Positions 34,291 through 44,284 are shown, numbered from the stretch's first letter. The stretch: 64,000 nucleotides of DNA from an uncultured Christensenella sp. (GCA_910585955.1 CAJUGC010000004.1:95191-159190), one strand, 5' to 3'. Program-made: numbers and translations. Notes: a model not told the origin generated them from the sequence alone.

Positions 34291-34923
34291 TCAATCGCCG
34301 TCCGTTCCCGAAAACTTATTCTTGTTCTTGTTGAGGATAAACTTGAGCTTTGGAATATCGTTCACGGCGACTCGCATGGGAGGCGTAGTGCCGTCGAGCG
34401 TCTTAAACGTGTCTTTATTGCCCGATAGCACCACTATACCCCTGTCCTCGTCTATGATGTAATCGTGTATGTGATACCAATCGAAATACGCCGACTCGGT
34501 ATACACTCCCTTATCTACGACCGCGCTTCTCGCAAGCGCAAGTACGAGCATAAACATGAGCGACACTACAAGCGTCAAAAGCACGAACGAAAGCGTGATC
34601 ATGTAGTGTGCCGTTCCCATGCCGAAAAGCCTCGTCATAAGTTCTCTTTCGGGCGCGGCGGGATCTATCATCTGTCCCGTTATGTAAAAGATAAAGAAGC
34701 CTATGAGAAGCATAAACGCAAAATAGCGGATCTTGCCTCCTTTAAGCTCGACAAGACGTATCGAATTGTAGAGCCTTATCTGCCGCTTGATTATACCGAC
34801 CGCCGCAACCAAGAGAAATGCCGTAACGGTAAGCGAAACCGCCCCGACGAGTATCGGAGGAATTACGGGAAGTATGCTTTGTGAGAAGGCGAAAATCATA
34901 GGCTGTTTAAGAAAAATATACAT
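34291..34923 (-). CDS. Membrane protein, unknown function
   Basis: 210 residues with three likely transmembrane helices (about 17-42, 66-86 and 103-130) and a C-terminal cytosolic domain of ~75 residues containing YFDWYHIHDYIIDEDRG and KLKFILNKNKNK. The tail pattern is seen in several small clostridial membrane proteins, but I do not assign a family. The start is uncertain: neither the ATG at 34923 nor the one at 34899 has a clear ribosome binding site. It lies downstream of purL behind an E repeat. Confidence 0.66.
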   Translation of the reverse strand: MYIFLKQPMIFAFSQSILPVIPPILVGAVSLTVTAFLLVAAVGIIKRQIRLYNSIRLVELKGGKIRYFAFMLLIGFFIFYITGQMIDPAAPERELMTRLFGMGTAHYMITLSFVLLTLVVSLMFMLVLALARSAVVDKGVYTESAYFDWYHIHDYIIDEDRGIVVLSGNKDTFKTLDGTTPPMRVAVNDIPKLKFILNKNKNKFSGTDGD

Positions 34924-34964
34924 GGCTTAGGTGTGATTTATGCGAGACAAAAAACATCTCACTA

Positions 34965-35087
34965 CTCGGCTGTAAGGGCACAGATGCGAGTTAAGCGGAC
35001 AACCGCTCGACTGTAAGGAATTAGATGCGAGCAAGACGGACAACCGCTCGGCTGTAAGGGCGTAGATGCGAGTTAGGCGAGGCAAAC
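34965..35087 (+). repeat. Three tandem 41-base copies of the E left arm
   Basis: CTCGGCTGTAAGGGC ... GATGCGAGTTAGGCGG units begin at 34965, 35006 and 35047, an exact 41-base period, with several base differences among copies. Each resembles the left arm of the E palindrome. The third copy continues into a complete E core. Confidence 0.8.
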
Positions 35088-35172
35088 GAATTTTTACGAC
35101 GGGGAGTGTACTTTTTCGTACATGACCCGAGAAAAAATTCGTTTAACAAAGCATAACGATGCATATCCGCCC
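35080..35172 (+). repeat. E palindrome at the purL stop codon
   Basis: Arms AAACGAATTTTT (left) and AAAAATTCGTTT (right) flank GTGTACTTTTTCGTACA. The right flank GCATATCCGCCC ends at the purL stop (35173). Confidence 0.8.
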
Positions 35173-38100
35173 TTACTTGAAGTATTTGACGCCGCTTTCA
35201 AAAAGACGCATATCGGTGGGGCGTCCGCCGACGTTCTTCATTAGATCCGTACCGATACGTTCGCTGTGACCCATTTTGCCGTAAACTCTGCCGTCGAGAC
35301 CCGTGATGCCCTCTATGGCGCAAACCGAGCCGTTGGGGTTGAACGGCGAAGTCATAGTCGCGTTGCCGCTTCCGTCGCAATACTGCGTCGCTATCTGACC
35401 GTTTGCGACAAGGCGTTTTACGGTGTCGTCGCCGACGGAGAATCTCCCCTCGCCGTGCGAGACGGCTACGTTGTAGACCTCGCCCACTTTCGTGTCCGCA
35501 AGCCACGGGCTTAAGTTGGACGTAACGCGCACCGACACGACTGTCGAGACGTGTCTGCCGATGTTATTGAACGTGAGCGTCGCCGAATCGTCTTTAAGTT
35601 CGCTTATCTCTCCGAACGGAAGAAGTCCCATTTTTACAAGCGCCTGGAAGCCGTTGCAGATACCGAGCGCGAGACCGTCGCGCTTATTCAATAGGTCGTT
35701 TACTGCTTCTGCGAGCAATCCGTTACGGAAAGTGGTAGCAATGAACTTGCCGCTTCCGTCTGGCTCGTCGCCGCCCGTAAAGCCGCCCGGGAACATTATT
35801 ATCTGCGAGTTCTTTATGAGCTTCGCCATTTCCTTGACCGAGCTTTCGATCTCTTCCTGCGTGCGGTTGCGAACGACGTACACGACGGGAGTTCCGCCTG
35901 CCATGGCGAAGCGGCGCGCGCTGTCGTACTCGCAGTTGTTACCGGGGAAAACGGGAATGAACACGCGCGGCGAAGCCGTCTTTATTTTGGGCGCGGTCAC
36001 TTTAGTTCCGCCCGTGTAATCTGCGTTCTTTGCCGCACCGAAAGCGGGCGCGGTCGTCGGATAAACGTGCTCGAACGTGCCAGTAAACGCCGCCAGGGCG
36101 TCCTTAAGCGGCAATTCCTTACCTCCCGAGTAAATATACTCGCCGCAAGACATACTCTTGAAATCGCACCCTATGCGCACGGTCGGCTCGTTTGTAGTTA
36201 TTCCGACAAGCTCGAGTTCGTACCCGACGAAGTCGTCGGCGTCCTCGCAGGCAAGGAGCACATCTCCGAGTCTCGGCGTGAAATAATCTTTCGGCGCGCC
36301 GTTAAACGCAAAACCAAGCCCCTCGCCGAGACAGCTCTTGACGATTTCGCCCGCCGCTCCGCCGTCCTCGACGACGGTCGCGAAATCCACTCTCTTTCTG
36401 ACCGTTTCGCCGTGCAGAAGTTTTAAGAATCTGATGAGATCGTCGTAGTCGGGCAAGCCGCTTTCGTTTCTTTTAAGCTTATATCTGTAGACCTTCTGTC
36501 CCGCCTTTTTAAACACGTTGTCGATGACGTCGCCGGCGCGAGTCACGCCGAGTGCAAACGAGATGAGTGTGGGCGGAACGTCCACCTTTTCGAACGTGCC
36601 GCTCATCGAGTCCTTGCCGCCTATCGCCGCAAGTCCGAGACCGAGCTGGGCGTCGAGTGCGCCGAGAAGCGCCGACATGGGCTTGCCCCAACGCTCGGGC
36701 TCGTCGTAGAGACGCTCGAAAAATTCCTGAAGGGTGAGCCTTACGCTCTCGTACGGAGCGCCCGCCGCGACCGCTTTTATGACAGACAAAACAACCGAAT
36801 AGATGGCGCCGACGAACGGGCTTTCGCTCATGAGAGCGGGATTGCAACCGTAAGCCGAGACCGTAGTCGTCGTCGTGTCGCCGCTCTCCACCGGCACTTT
36901 CGCCGCCATTGCTATCGCGGGAGTAAGCTGGTTTTTTCCGCCGAACGGCATTAAGACGCTGCTTGCGCCTATACTCGAGTCGAACATTTCACCGAGTCCC
37001 TTTTGCGAGCAGACGTTGTCGTCGGCGAGAATATTTTTCAAAAGCGCCGCGTAATCGCCTTTGGAATACAGCGACTGACGCTCTTTGGACAGCGTATCGA
37101 AAAATTCGGGCGCGCTTTCCTTTATCGTGACGTTCGCCGTCTGGCGCGCGCCGTTTGAATCGAGGAAGCGTCTCGGCAGATCTACGACCGCTTTGCCGTC
37201 GAGGAACATTCTCATGCGCTTGGTGTCGGTAACTTTCGCGACGACCGTCGCCGTAAGGTTTTCCCTTGCGCACGCGTCGATCGCCTTAGCTACGTCGCTT
37301 TCGGCAACGACTACCGCCATGCGTTCCTGCGATTCGGAAATGGCAAGTTCTGTCGCGGATAGGCCGCTGTACTTTTTGGGCACGGAATCGAGGTCGATGT
37401 CGAGTCCCGGCGAAAGCTCGCCTATAGCCACCGACACGCCGCCCGCGCCGAAGTCGTTGCAACGCTTGATAAGCCGCGTAAACGAGCCGTCGCGCATGAG
37501 GCGTTGGATCTTTCTTTCGGTGAGCGGATTGCCCTTTTGCACTTCCGCTCCGCAGGTGTCTATCGAATGGACGGTGTGCACCTTGCTCGATCCCGTCGCG
37601 CCGCCGCAGCCGTCTCTGCCCGTCTCGCCGCCGATGAGCAGCACTACGTCGCCCGCTTCGGGAACTTTGCGCACTACGTTTGCTTCGGGCGCCGCCGCGA
37701 CTACGAAACCCGTTTCGAGGCGTTTTGCGACGTACCCCGGATGATACATTTCGCGCACGAGTCCAGTCGCGAGACCTATCTGGTTGCCATATGAGGAAAA
37801 GCCCGCCGCCGCGGTTTTGCTTATTACTCTCTGAGGAAGTTTGCCCTTAAGCGTCTTTTCTATGGGAGCGTTTATGTCTGCCGCGCCCGTTATGCGCATA
37901 GACTGATAAACGTACGAGCGTCCCGAAAGAGGATCGCGTATTGCGCCGCCGAGACAGGTCGCCGCGCCGCCGAAAGGTTCTATTTCGGTCGGGTGGTTAT
38001 GCGTCTCGTTCTTGAACATTACAAGGTACGGTTCGGGCTTGCCGTTTATGTCCGCCGTCACTTTTACCGAGCAGGCGTTTATCTCCTCAGAAGCGTCGAG

Positions 38101-38961
38101 ATTGTCGAGTCCGCCGCGAGCCTTTATCTCCCTTGCGCCCATTGTCGCTATGTCCATTAGGCAGGGATACTTGTCCGCGCGACCGCCGTGGTGACGGTTG
38201 AAGAGCCTTAAATAGTTCTCGTAAGCGTCCTTTATCTCGTGAATGTCCGACTTTATTTTGACGTTTTCGAGCGTCGTCAAGAACGTCGTATGGCGACAGT
38301 GATCCGACCAATATGTGTCTATGACCTTGAGTTCGGTAAGCGTAGGCTGGCGCTTCTCGCTCTTAAAGTGAGCCTGCACGAAGAGAAGGTCGTTGACGCT
38401 CATCGCAAAGCCCATTTTCTCGCGATAGCTCTCTATCTGCGCCTTCGTCATCTCGTTGAAGCCCTCTACGAGTTGTACGGGCTCGGGCGGAGCGACGGCG
38501 GCGTCGAGCGTCGTCGGCATTTCGAAGCCGCAAGCTCTGGCTTCTACGGGGTTTACGAGATACTTTCGAATGCGGGCAAGCTCGTTTTCGTCCACGCCTT
38601 TGACGGCATAGACCGTCGCCGTGCGTACTTTGGGACGCGCGCCCATCGTGAGAAGCTGGACGCACTGCGCCGCGCTGTCCGCGCGCTGGTCGTACTGACC
38701 GGGAAGATACTCTACGCCTATAAGACCGTAGCCGTCGAGCGAGGGAAGCTCTGTGTCGTAAACCTTATCGACGGGCGGCTCGCTCAGCACGTTTTTGACG
38801 GCGAGCGCATACTGCTCATCGCCAAGTCCGTCCACGTCGTAGCGCAGAAATACGCGCACGTCTTCGGGCTTAATTCCGAGCACGTTCTCGATGTCGGCTT
38901 TGGTCTTTTTCGCGGCTACGTCCGAACCGCTCTTCTTCTCCACATAAAGTCTTTTAATCAT
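35173..38961 (-). CDS. purL: Phosphoribosylformylglycinamidine synthase, single-chain
   Basis: Converts FGAR, glutamine and ATP to FGAM. The 1262 residues include the synthetase part and a fused C-terminal glutamine amidotransferase (PVFPGNNCEYDSA, MFPGGFTGGDE, and the nucleophile Cys in LGICNGFQAL), as in large PurL of proteobacteria and many clostridia, so no separate purQ or purS is needed. Other landmarks are SDHCRHTTF, FKNETHNHPTEIEPFGGAATC and GGKDSMSGTF. The start at 38961 (MIKRLYVEKK) has GGAG upstream; the extra 16 codons ahead are not needed. It is the last gene of the pur cluster. Confidence 0.94.
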   Translation of the reverse strand: MIKRLYVEKKSGSDVAAKKTKADIENVLGIKPEDVRVFLRYDVDGLGDEQYALAVKNVLSEPPVDKVYDTELPSLDGYGLIGVEYLPGQYDQRADSAAQCVQLLTMGARPKVRTATVYAVKGVDENELARIRKYLVNPVEARACGFEMPTTLDAAVAPPEPVQLVEGFNEMTKAQIESYREKMGFAMSVNDLLFVQAHFKSEKRQPTLTELKVIDTYWSDHCRHTTFLTTLENVKIKSDIHEIKDAYENYLRLFNRHHGGRADKYPCLMDIATMGAREIKARGGLDNLDASEEINACSVKVTADINGKPEPYLVMFKNETHNHPTEIEPFGGAATCLGGAIRDPLSGRSYVYQSMRITGAADINAPIEKTLKGKLPQRVISKTAAAGFSSYGNQIGLATGLVREMYHPGYVAKRLETGFVVAAAPEANVVRKVPEAGDVVLLIGGETGRDGCGGATGSSKVHTVHSIDTCGAEVQKGNPLTERKIQRLMRDGSFTRLIKRCNDFGAGGVSVAIGELSPGLDIDLDSVPKKYSGLSATELAISESQERMAVVVAESDVAKAIDACARENLTATVVAKVTDTKRMRMFLDGKAVVDLPRRFLDSNGARQTANVTIKESAPEFFDTLSKERQSLYSKGDYAALLKNILADDNVCSQKGLGEMFDSSIGASSVLMPFGGKNQLTPAIAMAAKVPVESGDTTTTTVSAYGCNPALMSESPFVGAIYSVVLSVIKAVAAGAPYESVRLTLQEFFERLYDEPERWGKPMSALLGALDAQLGLGLAAIGGKDSMSGTFEKVDVPPTLISFALGVTRAGDVIDNVFKKAGQKVYRYKLKRNESGLPDYDDLIRFLKLLHGETVRKRVDFATVVEDGGAAGEIVKSCLGEGLGFAFNGAPKDYFTPRLGDVLLACEDADDFVGYELELVGITTNEPTVRIGCDFKSMSCGEYIYSGGKELPLKDALAAFTGTFEHVYPTTAPAFGAAKNADYTGGTKVTAPKIKTASPRVFIPVFPGNNCEYDSARRFAMAGGTPVVYVVRNRTQEEIESSVKEMAKLIKNSQIIMFPGGFTGGDEPDGSGKFIATTFRNGLLAEAVNDLLNKRDGLALGICNGFQALVKMGLLPFGEISELKDDSATLTFNNIGRHVSTVVSVRVTSNLSPWLADTKVGEVYNVAVSHGEGRFSVGDDTVKRLVANGQIATQYCDGSGNATMTSPFNPNGSVCAIEGITGLDGRVYGKMGHSERIGTDLMKNVGGRPTDMRLFESGVKYFK

Positions 38962-39004
38962 GGAATTCTCCGTTTGGAAAAATATTTTTCGCTGTGATTT
39001 TTTA

Positions 39005-39128
39005 GGCAAATCTATTTATTGTGAGCGCGTAGTCGCGGCACAGACGGACAGCCGGTGACAAGGCAGGCGGGTTGCTGTACTTCTTTGCCTCGCCACACGC
39101 AGTTCCGTATGTGTCGATGAATCCGCGT
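39005..39128 (+). repeat. E-type palindrome between purD and purL
   Basis: GGTGACAAGGCAGGCGG ... TTGCTGTAC, then CTTTGCCTCGCCACACGC as the partner arm (39053-39107), ending ~20 bases from the purD stop codon. The right arm is partly deleted compared with the dnaA copy. Confidence 0.6.
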
Positions 39129-40397
39129 TCACACTATCTTACAGATGTCGTGGCGGTAAAACATACCGTCAAAACTTATATGCTTTATGCCCTCGTAGGC
39201 GCGCGCTTTCGCCGCCTTTAAATCGGAGCCGAGCGCAGTCACGCCGAGCACTCTGCCACCGCTCGTGACGACCTTGCCGTCTTTTTTCGCCGTGCCCGCA
39301 TGGAAAACCATAATGTCGTCGGGCACGTCCGAAAAGGTTATTTCCTTGCCCTTTTCGTAGCGTTCGGGATAACCGCCGCTCGCCGCGACTACGCACACGC
39401 ACGCTTCCTCCCTGTACTCGACGTCGAGCTTTTCAAGCGTGCCGTCGATGACCGCTTCGAACACGTCGAACAAATCGGTTTTAAGGCGCGGAAGCACGAC
39501 TTGCGCCTCGGGGTCGCCGAAGCGGGCGTTGTATTCGAGCACCTTTATTCCGTCCTCGCACAGCATGAGACCGAAGTACAGCACGCCCTTGAAAGGTCTG
39601 CCCTCGCTCTTCATCGCGTTTACCGTCGGGACGAAGATCTTTTGCATGGCTTCTTCTTCATGCCTTTTCGTGTAGAACGGGACGGGACTGTATGTGCCCA
39701 TTCCGCCCGTATTGAGTCCCTTGTCGCCGTCGAGTGCGCGTTTGTGGTCGCGGCTTGCGGGCATGGGCTTTACCGTCGTTCCGTCGCAATACGCTAGCAC
39801 GGAGACCTCTTCGCCGACGAGGAAACTTTCGACGACGACTTTGCCTCCCGCCGCTCCGAAGGCTTTATCCTCCATTATTTCCTTTACTCCGTCGTGCGCC
39901 GCTTCGCGCGTACCGCAGATAAGCACGCCCTTGCCGAGCGCGAGACCGTCGGCTTTGAGCACCACGGGCACTTTGCACTTATCGACATACTCGTGCGCCG
40001 CTTTCGCGCTGTCGAACACCTCGTATTCGGCGGTGGGTATGCCATACTTTTTCATGAGGTTCTTGGAAAACGCCTTGCTCGCCTCGATTATAGCCGCTTC
40101 CGCGGTAGGTCCGAACGCGCGGTGTCCCTTTGCGTTAAGGCGGTTTACAAGCCCCATTGCGAGCGGATCGTCGGGCGCGACTACCGTCATATATATGTCC
40201 TTATGCGCTTCTACAAACTCGACGATTTTGTCTATATCGGTAGCCTTTATGTCGGGGTGACATTCGGCGATTTCGGCTATGCCGGCATTGCCCGGCAAAG
40301 CGTAGATCTTGCCGACCTTTTCGGACTGCCCAAGCTTCCAAGCGATTGCGTGCTCTCTTCCGCCGCCGCCGACTATTAGTACGTTTTTCTTTTCCAT
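39129..40397 (-). CDS. purD: Phosphoribosylamine-glycine ligase
   Basis: Joins 5-phosphoribosylamine and glycine to GAR using ATP. 422 residues, the family norm. The start at 40397 (MEKKNVLIVGGGGREHAIAW) follows GAGGAG; the upstream open frame is repeat. ATP-grasp motifs are visible: KADGLALGKGV, EEVSVLAYCDG, NTGGMGTYSP, and LEYNARFGDPEAQ. It is seventh-to-last in no order but sits between purH and purL; a 529-base repeat spacer separates it from purH. Confidence 0.95.
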   Translation of the reverse strand: MEKKNVLIVGGGGREHAIAWKLGQSEKVGKIYALPGNAGIAEIAECHPDIKATDIDKIVEFVEAHKDIYMTVVAPDDPLAMGLVNRLNAKGHRAFGPTAEAAIIEASKAFSKNLMKKYGIPTAEYEVFDSAKAAHEYVDKCKVPVVLKADGLALGKGVLICGTREAAHDGVKEIMEDKAFGAAGGKVVVESFLVGEEVSVLAYCDGTTVKPMPASRDHKRALDGDKGLNTGGMGTYSPVPFYTKRHEEEAMQKIFVPTVNAMKSEGRPFKGVLYFGLMLCEDGIKVLEYNARFGDPEAQVVLPRLKTDLFDVFEAVIDGTLEKLDVEYREEACVCVVAASGGYPERYEKGKEITFSDVPDDIMVFHAGTAKKDGKVVTSGGRVLGVTALGSDLKAAKARAYEGIKHISFDGMFYRHDICKIV

Positions 40398-40409
40398 AGA
40401 TTTTCTCCT

Positions 40410-40926
40410 CTTCTTTTTTATCGAAAAAAGAAAGCAAAAACGAATTTTTCTTTGCCGAAGCGGCAATAGCTTGATTTTTTCGCGAAAGAAAGGTTTCGCA
40501 CTTTGTTTGCGCCTTTTTTGGAAAAGGCGCCCCAAAAACACAAGAGGAGGGGAACTTTCGACTGTTCCCCTCCTTCTTGACTACCACCCCTTTAAACGAT
40601 TCTGGGCTTCGCCCTGAAAACCCTTTTTAAAGGTTTGGGATTTTGTAGAAGTAAAAACAGTCTTTTTAAAGATAACAATCCCCTCAGCCGCCTATCGGCG
40701 ACAGCTCCCCTTGCCAAGGGGAGCCTTTAATATGGATTGCTCCACACGAGGGGACAGTCGCACGTCAGACGGGCAGCTGTCGGCGGGTCGCCTTTTCCCT
40801 GTCGGTACTGACGGCGGAGAAACGAGTTAGGCGGGCAACAGGCGAAGAGTCCCGAAGGGCGTGTACTTTTTCGTACACAACCGAGGGCGAGAAGATCGTA
40901 GCCCGCATAACGACGTTTATACGCCG
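40410..40926 (+). repeat. Composite intergenic repeat A-B-C-D-E (copy 5)
   Basis: Sequence next to the purD ribosome binding site matches the parC one. A at 40510-40531, B at 40545-40574 (11-bp perfect stem, loop TTTCGACT), C at 40600-40640, D at 40676-40728, then E at about 40785-40929 with GTGTACTTTTTCGTACAC in the centre. The outer arms are CTGACGGCG (about 40788) and CGCCGTCAG; the latter contains the purH stop codon. Confidence 0.85.
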
Positions 40927-42465
40927 TCAGTGCTTGAAGTGGCGGGAGCCGACGAATATCATGGATAATCCATTCTCGTCGCAGACTTTTATGCTCTCCT
41001 CGTCGCGAATGGAGCCGCCGGGCTGGATAATGGCGGTTATGCCTGCTTTTGCGGCCACCTCGGCGCAGTCGCCGAACGGGAAGAATGCGTCGGACGCGAG
41101 CACCGCGCCTTTCACTTTATCGCCCGCGCGCTCTATTGCCTGCGAAGCCGCCCAAATGCGGTTGGTCTGACCCGGTCCTACGCCGATCGCTGCAAAGTCG
41201 CGGGCAACGACTATTGCATTCGACTTCGTGTGCTTGACTACCTTATAGGCGAACTTCATTTGTTCAAGCTCGTCTTTAGTCGGCTGTTTTTTCGTGACGA
41301 CTTTCACGTCTCCCTCGTCGTAGAGCGTCGCATCGCGCTCCTGCACGAGTAATCCTCCCGCAACCTTTTTCATGTCGTACTGCTTGGTCTTAGGGCGAGC
41401 CGCGACGTCGAGCTCGAGAAGGCGGATATTCTTCTTCTGCGTGAGAATTTCGAGCGCCTTTTTGCTGAACGACGGAGCTATGACTATCTCGAGGAAGATT
41501 TTGCTCATCTCCTCCGCCGTCTTTTCGTCCACTTCCCTATTGCAAGCGACTATGCCGCCAAAAATGCTGACGGGGTCGCATTCGTACGCTTTCATATAAG
41601 CCGTGTAGAGGTCATCCGCGACGGCTACTCCGCATGGGTTCGTGTGCTTGGACGCGACTACGCAAGGACTGCCTTCGAATTCCTTTAAAAGCTCGAGCGC
41701 GCCCGCGGCGTCGTTTATGTTGTTGAACGAAAGCTCTTTGCCGTGAAGCTGTTTTGCTTCGGAGAGCGTGCCCGCGGCGGGAAGCGGCTCGCGGTAGAAC
41801 GCCGCCTTTTGATGCGGATTCTCGCCATAGCGAAGTTCCTGCGCCTTTTCGTACGCGAACGTCACATGATCGGGGAACTCTATGCCGAGGCGTTCCGCAA
41901 AATGCTCGGATATGAGGCTGTCGTATTCTGCCGTATGACGGAACACTTTGTACATAAGCGTCATGCGGTAGGTCTTGTCCATAGTGCCGTTTTTGAGCCG
42001 CTCTATGACTTCGTCGTAGTCGCGAGGATCGACGACGACGGCTACGTCCCCATAGTTCTTCGCCGCCGCGCGGATCATCGTAGGACCGCCTATGTCGATA
42101 TTCTCGACTGCGTCCTCGAGGGTCACGCCCTCTTTCATTACCGTCGCCTTGAACGGATAGAGATTGACGCAGACGACGTCTATGGGAGATATGCCGAGCT
42201 TTTCTATCTGCTTCATGTGCTCGGGATCGTCCCTACGCGCGAGCAGTCCCGCATGAACGGCGGGATGAAGAGTCTTTACTCTGCCGTCGAGACATTCGGG
42301 AAAGCCCGTTATGTCGGATATGCCGACGTTCTTGACGCCTGCGGCGGCAAGCGTCTTTGCCGTTCCGCCCGTCGAGATTATCTCGTAGCCGAGCTCGGTC
42401 AGTTTCCTTGCGAACTCGACTATCCCTGTCTTGTCGCTTACGCTTATAAGTGCTCTCTTTTTCAT
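40927..42465 (-). CDS. purH: Bifunctional AICAR formyltransferase / IMP cyclohydrolase
   Basis: Last two steps of IMP synthesis. 512 residues; the ATG at 42465 has AAGGAG five bases ahead. The N-terminal IMP cyclohydrolase domain begins ALISVSDKTGIVEFA and has ISTGGTAKTL and GGPTMIRAAAKN; the AICAR transformylase domain has LRYGENPHQKAAFY, ASKHTNPCGVA with the catalytic Lys-His pair, and a C-terminal GSIRDEESIK. The TGA stop lies inside the terminal inverted repeat of an E element. purN precedes it by 40 bases. Confidence 0.96.
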   Translation of the reverse strand: MKKRALISVSDKTGIVEFARKLTELGYEIISTGGTAKTLAAAGVKNVGISDITGFPECLDGRVKTLHPAVHAGLLARRDDPEHMKQIEKLGISPIDVVCVNLYPFKATVMKEGVTLEDAVENIDIGGPTMIRAAAKNYGDVAVVVDPRDYDEVIERLKNGTMDKTYRMTLMYKVFRHTAEYDSLISEHFAERLGIEFPDHVTFAYEKAQELRYGENPHQKAAFYREPLPAAGTLSEAKQLHGKELSFNNINDAAGALELLKEFEGSPCVVASKHTNPCGVAVADDLYTAYMKAYECDPVSIFGGIVACNREVDEKTAEEMSKIFLEIVIAPSFSKKALEILTQKKNIRLLELDVAARPKTKQYDMKKVAGGLLVQERDATLYDEGDVKVVTKKQPTKDELEQMKFAYKVVKHTKSNAIVVARDFAAIGVGPGQTNRIWAASQAIERAGDKVKGAVLASDAFFPFGDCAEVAAKAGITAIIQPGGSIRDEESIKVCDENGLSMIFVGSRHFKH

Positions 42466-42505
42466 ATTAACTCCTTGCAAAGTCATTATTTTTCTCCGAT
42501 AACTT

Positions 42506-43141
42506 TCAGGCTCGATTCCCGATAAGTTTTCCGTCTTTCACTTTTATTTTATCCTCGCAAAGGTCTTTGACCACGCTTACGAGCAGAGGATGTTCGCACT
42601 CGTCGAGAACGCGTTTTTGAAGTTCTTCGGGCGTATCGCCTTCTTTGACGAACGTGCTTTTTTGACGTATTATCAGTCCGCCGTCTATCTCGCGCCCTAC
42701 AAAGTGAACGGTTGCGCCCGTCACCTTTTCGCCCGCCTTAAGCACGGCTCTGTGGACGTTCAGCCCGTAAAATCCGCTTCCGCCGAACTTAGGCAGAAGC
42801 GCGGGATGAATGTTGATCAGTTTATATCCGAACTCGTCTATTATCTCGTCCGATAAAATACCCAAATATCCGACCAAAAGTATATAGTCGGGCATTAAAC
42901 GCTTAAGCTCGGAAAGGAGTGCGCGATTGCGCATTTCCGCATTGCCTCCGAAGTCGGCGCGCGCAAAAACTTTTGCGGCAATACCCGCCTTTTTCGCGCG
43001 TTCGAGCGCATATGCCTCATGATTCGAAGATATAACTTCGAGGCTTTCGGCGATTATCTCTCCGCTATCTATCGCGTCGAGTATAGCTTGCATATTGGTT
43101 CCGCCGCCGCTTACGAGGTATACGAGCTTTTTCTTTGTCAA
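42506..43141 (-). CDS. purN: Phosphoribosylglycinamide formyltransferase (folate-dependent)
   Basis: Formylates GAR using 10-formyl-THF. The start is a TTG at 43141, decided by a perfect AGGAGG seven bases upstream; an earlier TTG in frame (43216) has no such site. The product has 211 residues: LVYLVSGGGTNMQAILDAI (phosphate-binding loop), HPALLPKFGGSGFYG with the catalytic His, and TGATVHFVGREIDGG with catalytic Asp/His region. It lies 102 bases after purM and 40 before purH. Confidence 0.93.
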   Translation of the reverse strand: MTKKKLVYLVSGGGTNMQAILDAIDSGEIIAESLEVISSNHEAYALERAKKAGIAAKVFARADFGGNAEMRNRALLSELKRLMPDYILLVGYLGILSDEIIDEFGYKLINIHPALLPKFGGSGFYGLNVHRAVLKAGEKVTGATVHFVGREIDGGLIIRQKSTFVKEGDTPEELQKRVLDECEHPLLVSVVKDLCEDKIKVKDGKLIGNRA

Positions 43142-43243
43142 GGTTTTGACCTCCTGTCGGGAAACGCTTTTGAAAGCGCTTTCTTGCACAAGTGCGAACG
43201 CCACGAGCTTTGACAAGTTCCATGGCGTAACGATGAGCTTTTA

Positions 43244-44257
43244 TTATTTCTTTTCGCCTTTGACGGTCGTTCCTATCACATAAGCCTTTTCGCCGAGCTC
43301 GGATAGGCGCGCAAGCACTTTGTCCTTGTCGGCGGTGTTTACGCAAACGACCATACCGATACCCATATTGAAAGTGTTGAAAAGCTGCGAGTTGTCGAGT
43401 CCGCTACGCTCGCGTATCATCGAATAGATAGGCGGTTCGGGGAACGCCTTTACGTCGATGTCGCAGTTTATCCCGTCCGGGAACATACGCGGTATATTCT
43501 CTATAAAGCCGCCGCCCGTGATATGAGCTATGCCCTTTACCTCGAACTCTTCTATGAGTTTGAGTATAGTGCCGACGTAGATTTTCGTAGGCTTTAAAAG
43601 CGCGTCTATGACGCTAGAGCCGAGACGGGGTTCTACCGTTTCGAGCTTGTCGCGATTCTCGCCGAAAAGTTTCCGCACGAGGCTGTAGCCGTTCGAGTGA
43701 ATGCCGCTCGAAGCAAGACCGATGAGGGTATCGCCGGGAACGATGTTCTTGCCGTTTATTATCTTATCCTTATCGACTATGCCGACGCAGAAGCCCGCAA
43801 GGTCGTATTCGCCGTCCGGATAAAAACCCGGCATTTCGGCAGTCTCGCCGCCTATAAGCGCGCAGCCCGCTTGCCTGCAGCCCTCGCTCACACCCGCGAC
43901 GATGTCCGCCGCAACCTCGGGAACGAGCTTGCCCGTAGCGAGATAGTCGAGGAAAAACAGCGGTCTTGCGCCGTGACACACGACGTCGTTCGCGCACATG
44001 GCGACGCAGTCGATACCTATCGTGTCGTGACGGTTCTTTAAAAACGCATACTTGAGCTTTGTGCCCACGCCGTCCGTACCCGACACGAGCACGGGGTTTT
44101 TGACGCCCGAATTTTCGAGCGAATACATACCGCCGAACGAGCCGAGATCGCACAATACATTTTTGTCGTATGTAGACTTCGTGTGCCGCTTCATTAGTTC
44201 GACCGCTTTGTAGCCGCGCGTAACGTCTACGCCGGCCTGTTTGTAATCGATTGCCAT
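43244..44257 (-). CDS. purM: Phosphoribosylformylglycinamidine cyclo-ligase (AIR synthetase)
   Basis: Cyclises FGAM to AIR with ATP. 337 residues from the ATG at 44257 (MAIDYKQAGVD), which has AAGGAG upstream; the longer open frame is two copies of the A repeat. Motifs: VLVSGTDGVGTKLK, DCVAMCANDV, GGETAEMPGFY, GLASSGIHSNGYSLVR and HITGGGFIENIPRM. In many clostridia purF precedes purM; here the space holds a 563-base repeat spacer instead. Confidence 0.95.
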   Translation of the reverse strand: MAIDYKQAGVDVTRGYKAVELMKRHTKSTYDKNVLCDLGSFGGMYSLENSGVKNPVLVSGTDGVGTKLKYAFLKNRHDTIGIDCVAMCANDVVCHGARPLFFLDYLATGKLVPEVAADIVAGVSEGCRQAGCALIGGETAEMPGFYPDGEYDLAGFCVGIVDKDKIINGKNIVPGDTLIGLASSGIHSNGYSLVRKLFGENRDKLETVEPRLGSSVIDALLKPTKIYVGTILKLIEEFEVKGIAHITGGGFIENIPRMFPDGINCDIDVKAFPEPPIYSMIRERSGLDNSQLFNTFNMGIGMVVCVNTADKDKVLARLSELGEKAYVIGTTVKGEKK

Positions 44258-44284
44258 AAATTTTTCTCCTTGTATAGGATTTGT

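Noticed and set aside
34965..35087. CRISPR-like array
   Set aside because: Three 41-base units abut without unique spacers, and no cas genes are present; they are tandem copies of a palindrome arm.
40738..40926. Small RNA gene between purH and purD
   Set aside because: The hairpin-rich stretch is an E element that recurs at many gene ends; no promoter or T-tract marks it as a separate transcript.
43142..43216. Longer purN with 25 extra N-terminal residues from an upstream TTG
   Set aside because: The upstream TTG has no Shine-Dalgarno, while the TTG at 43141 has AGGAGG seven bases ahead and gives the usual length.
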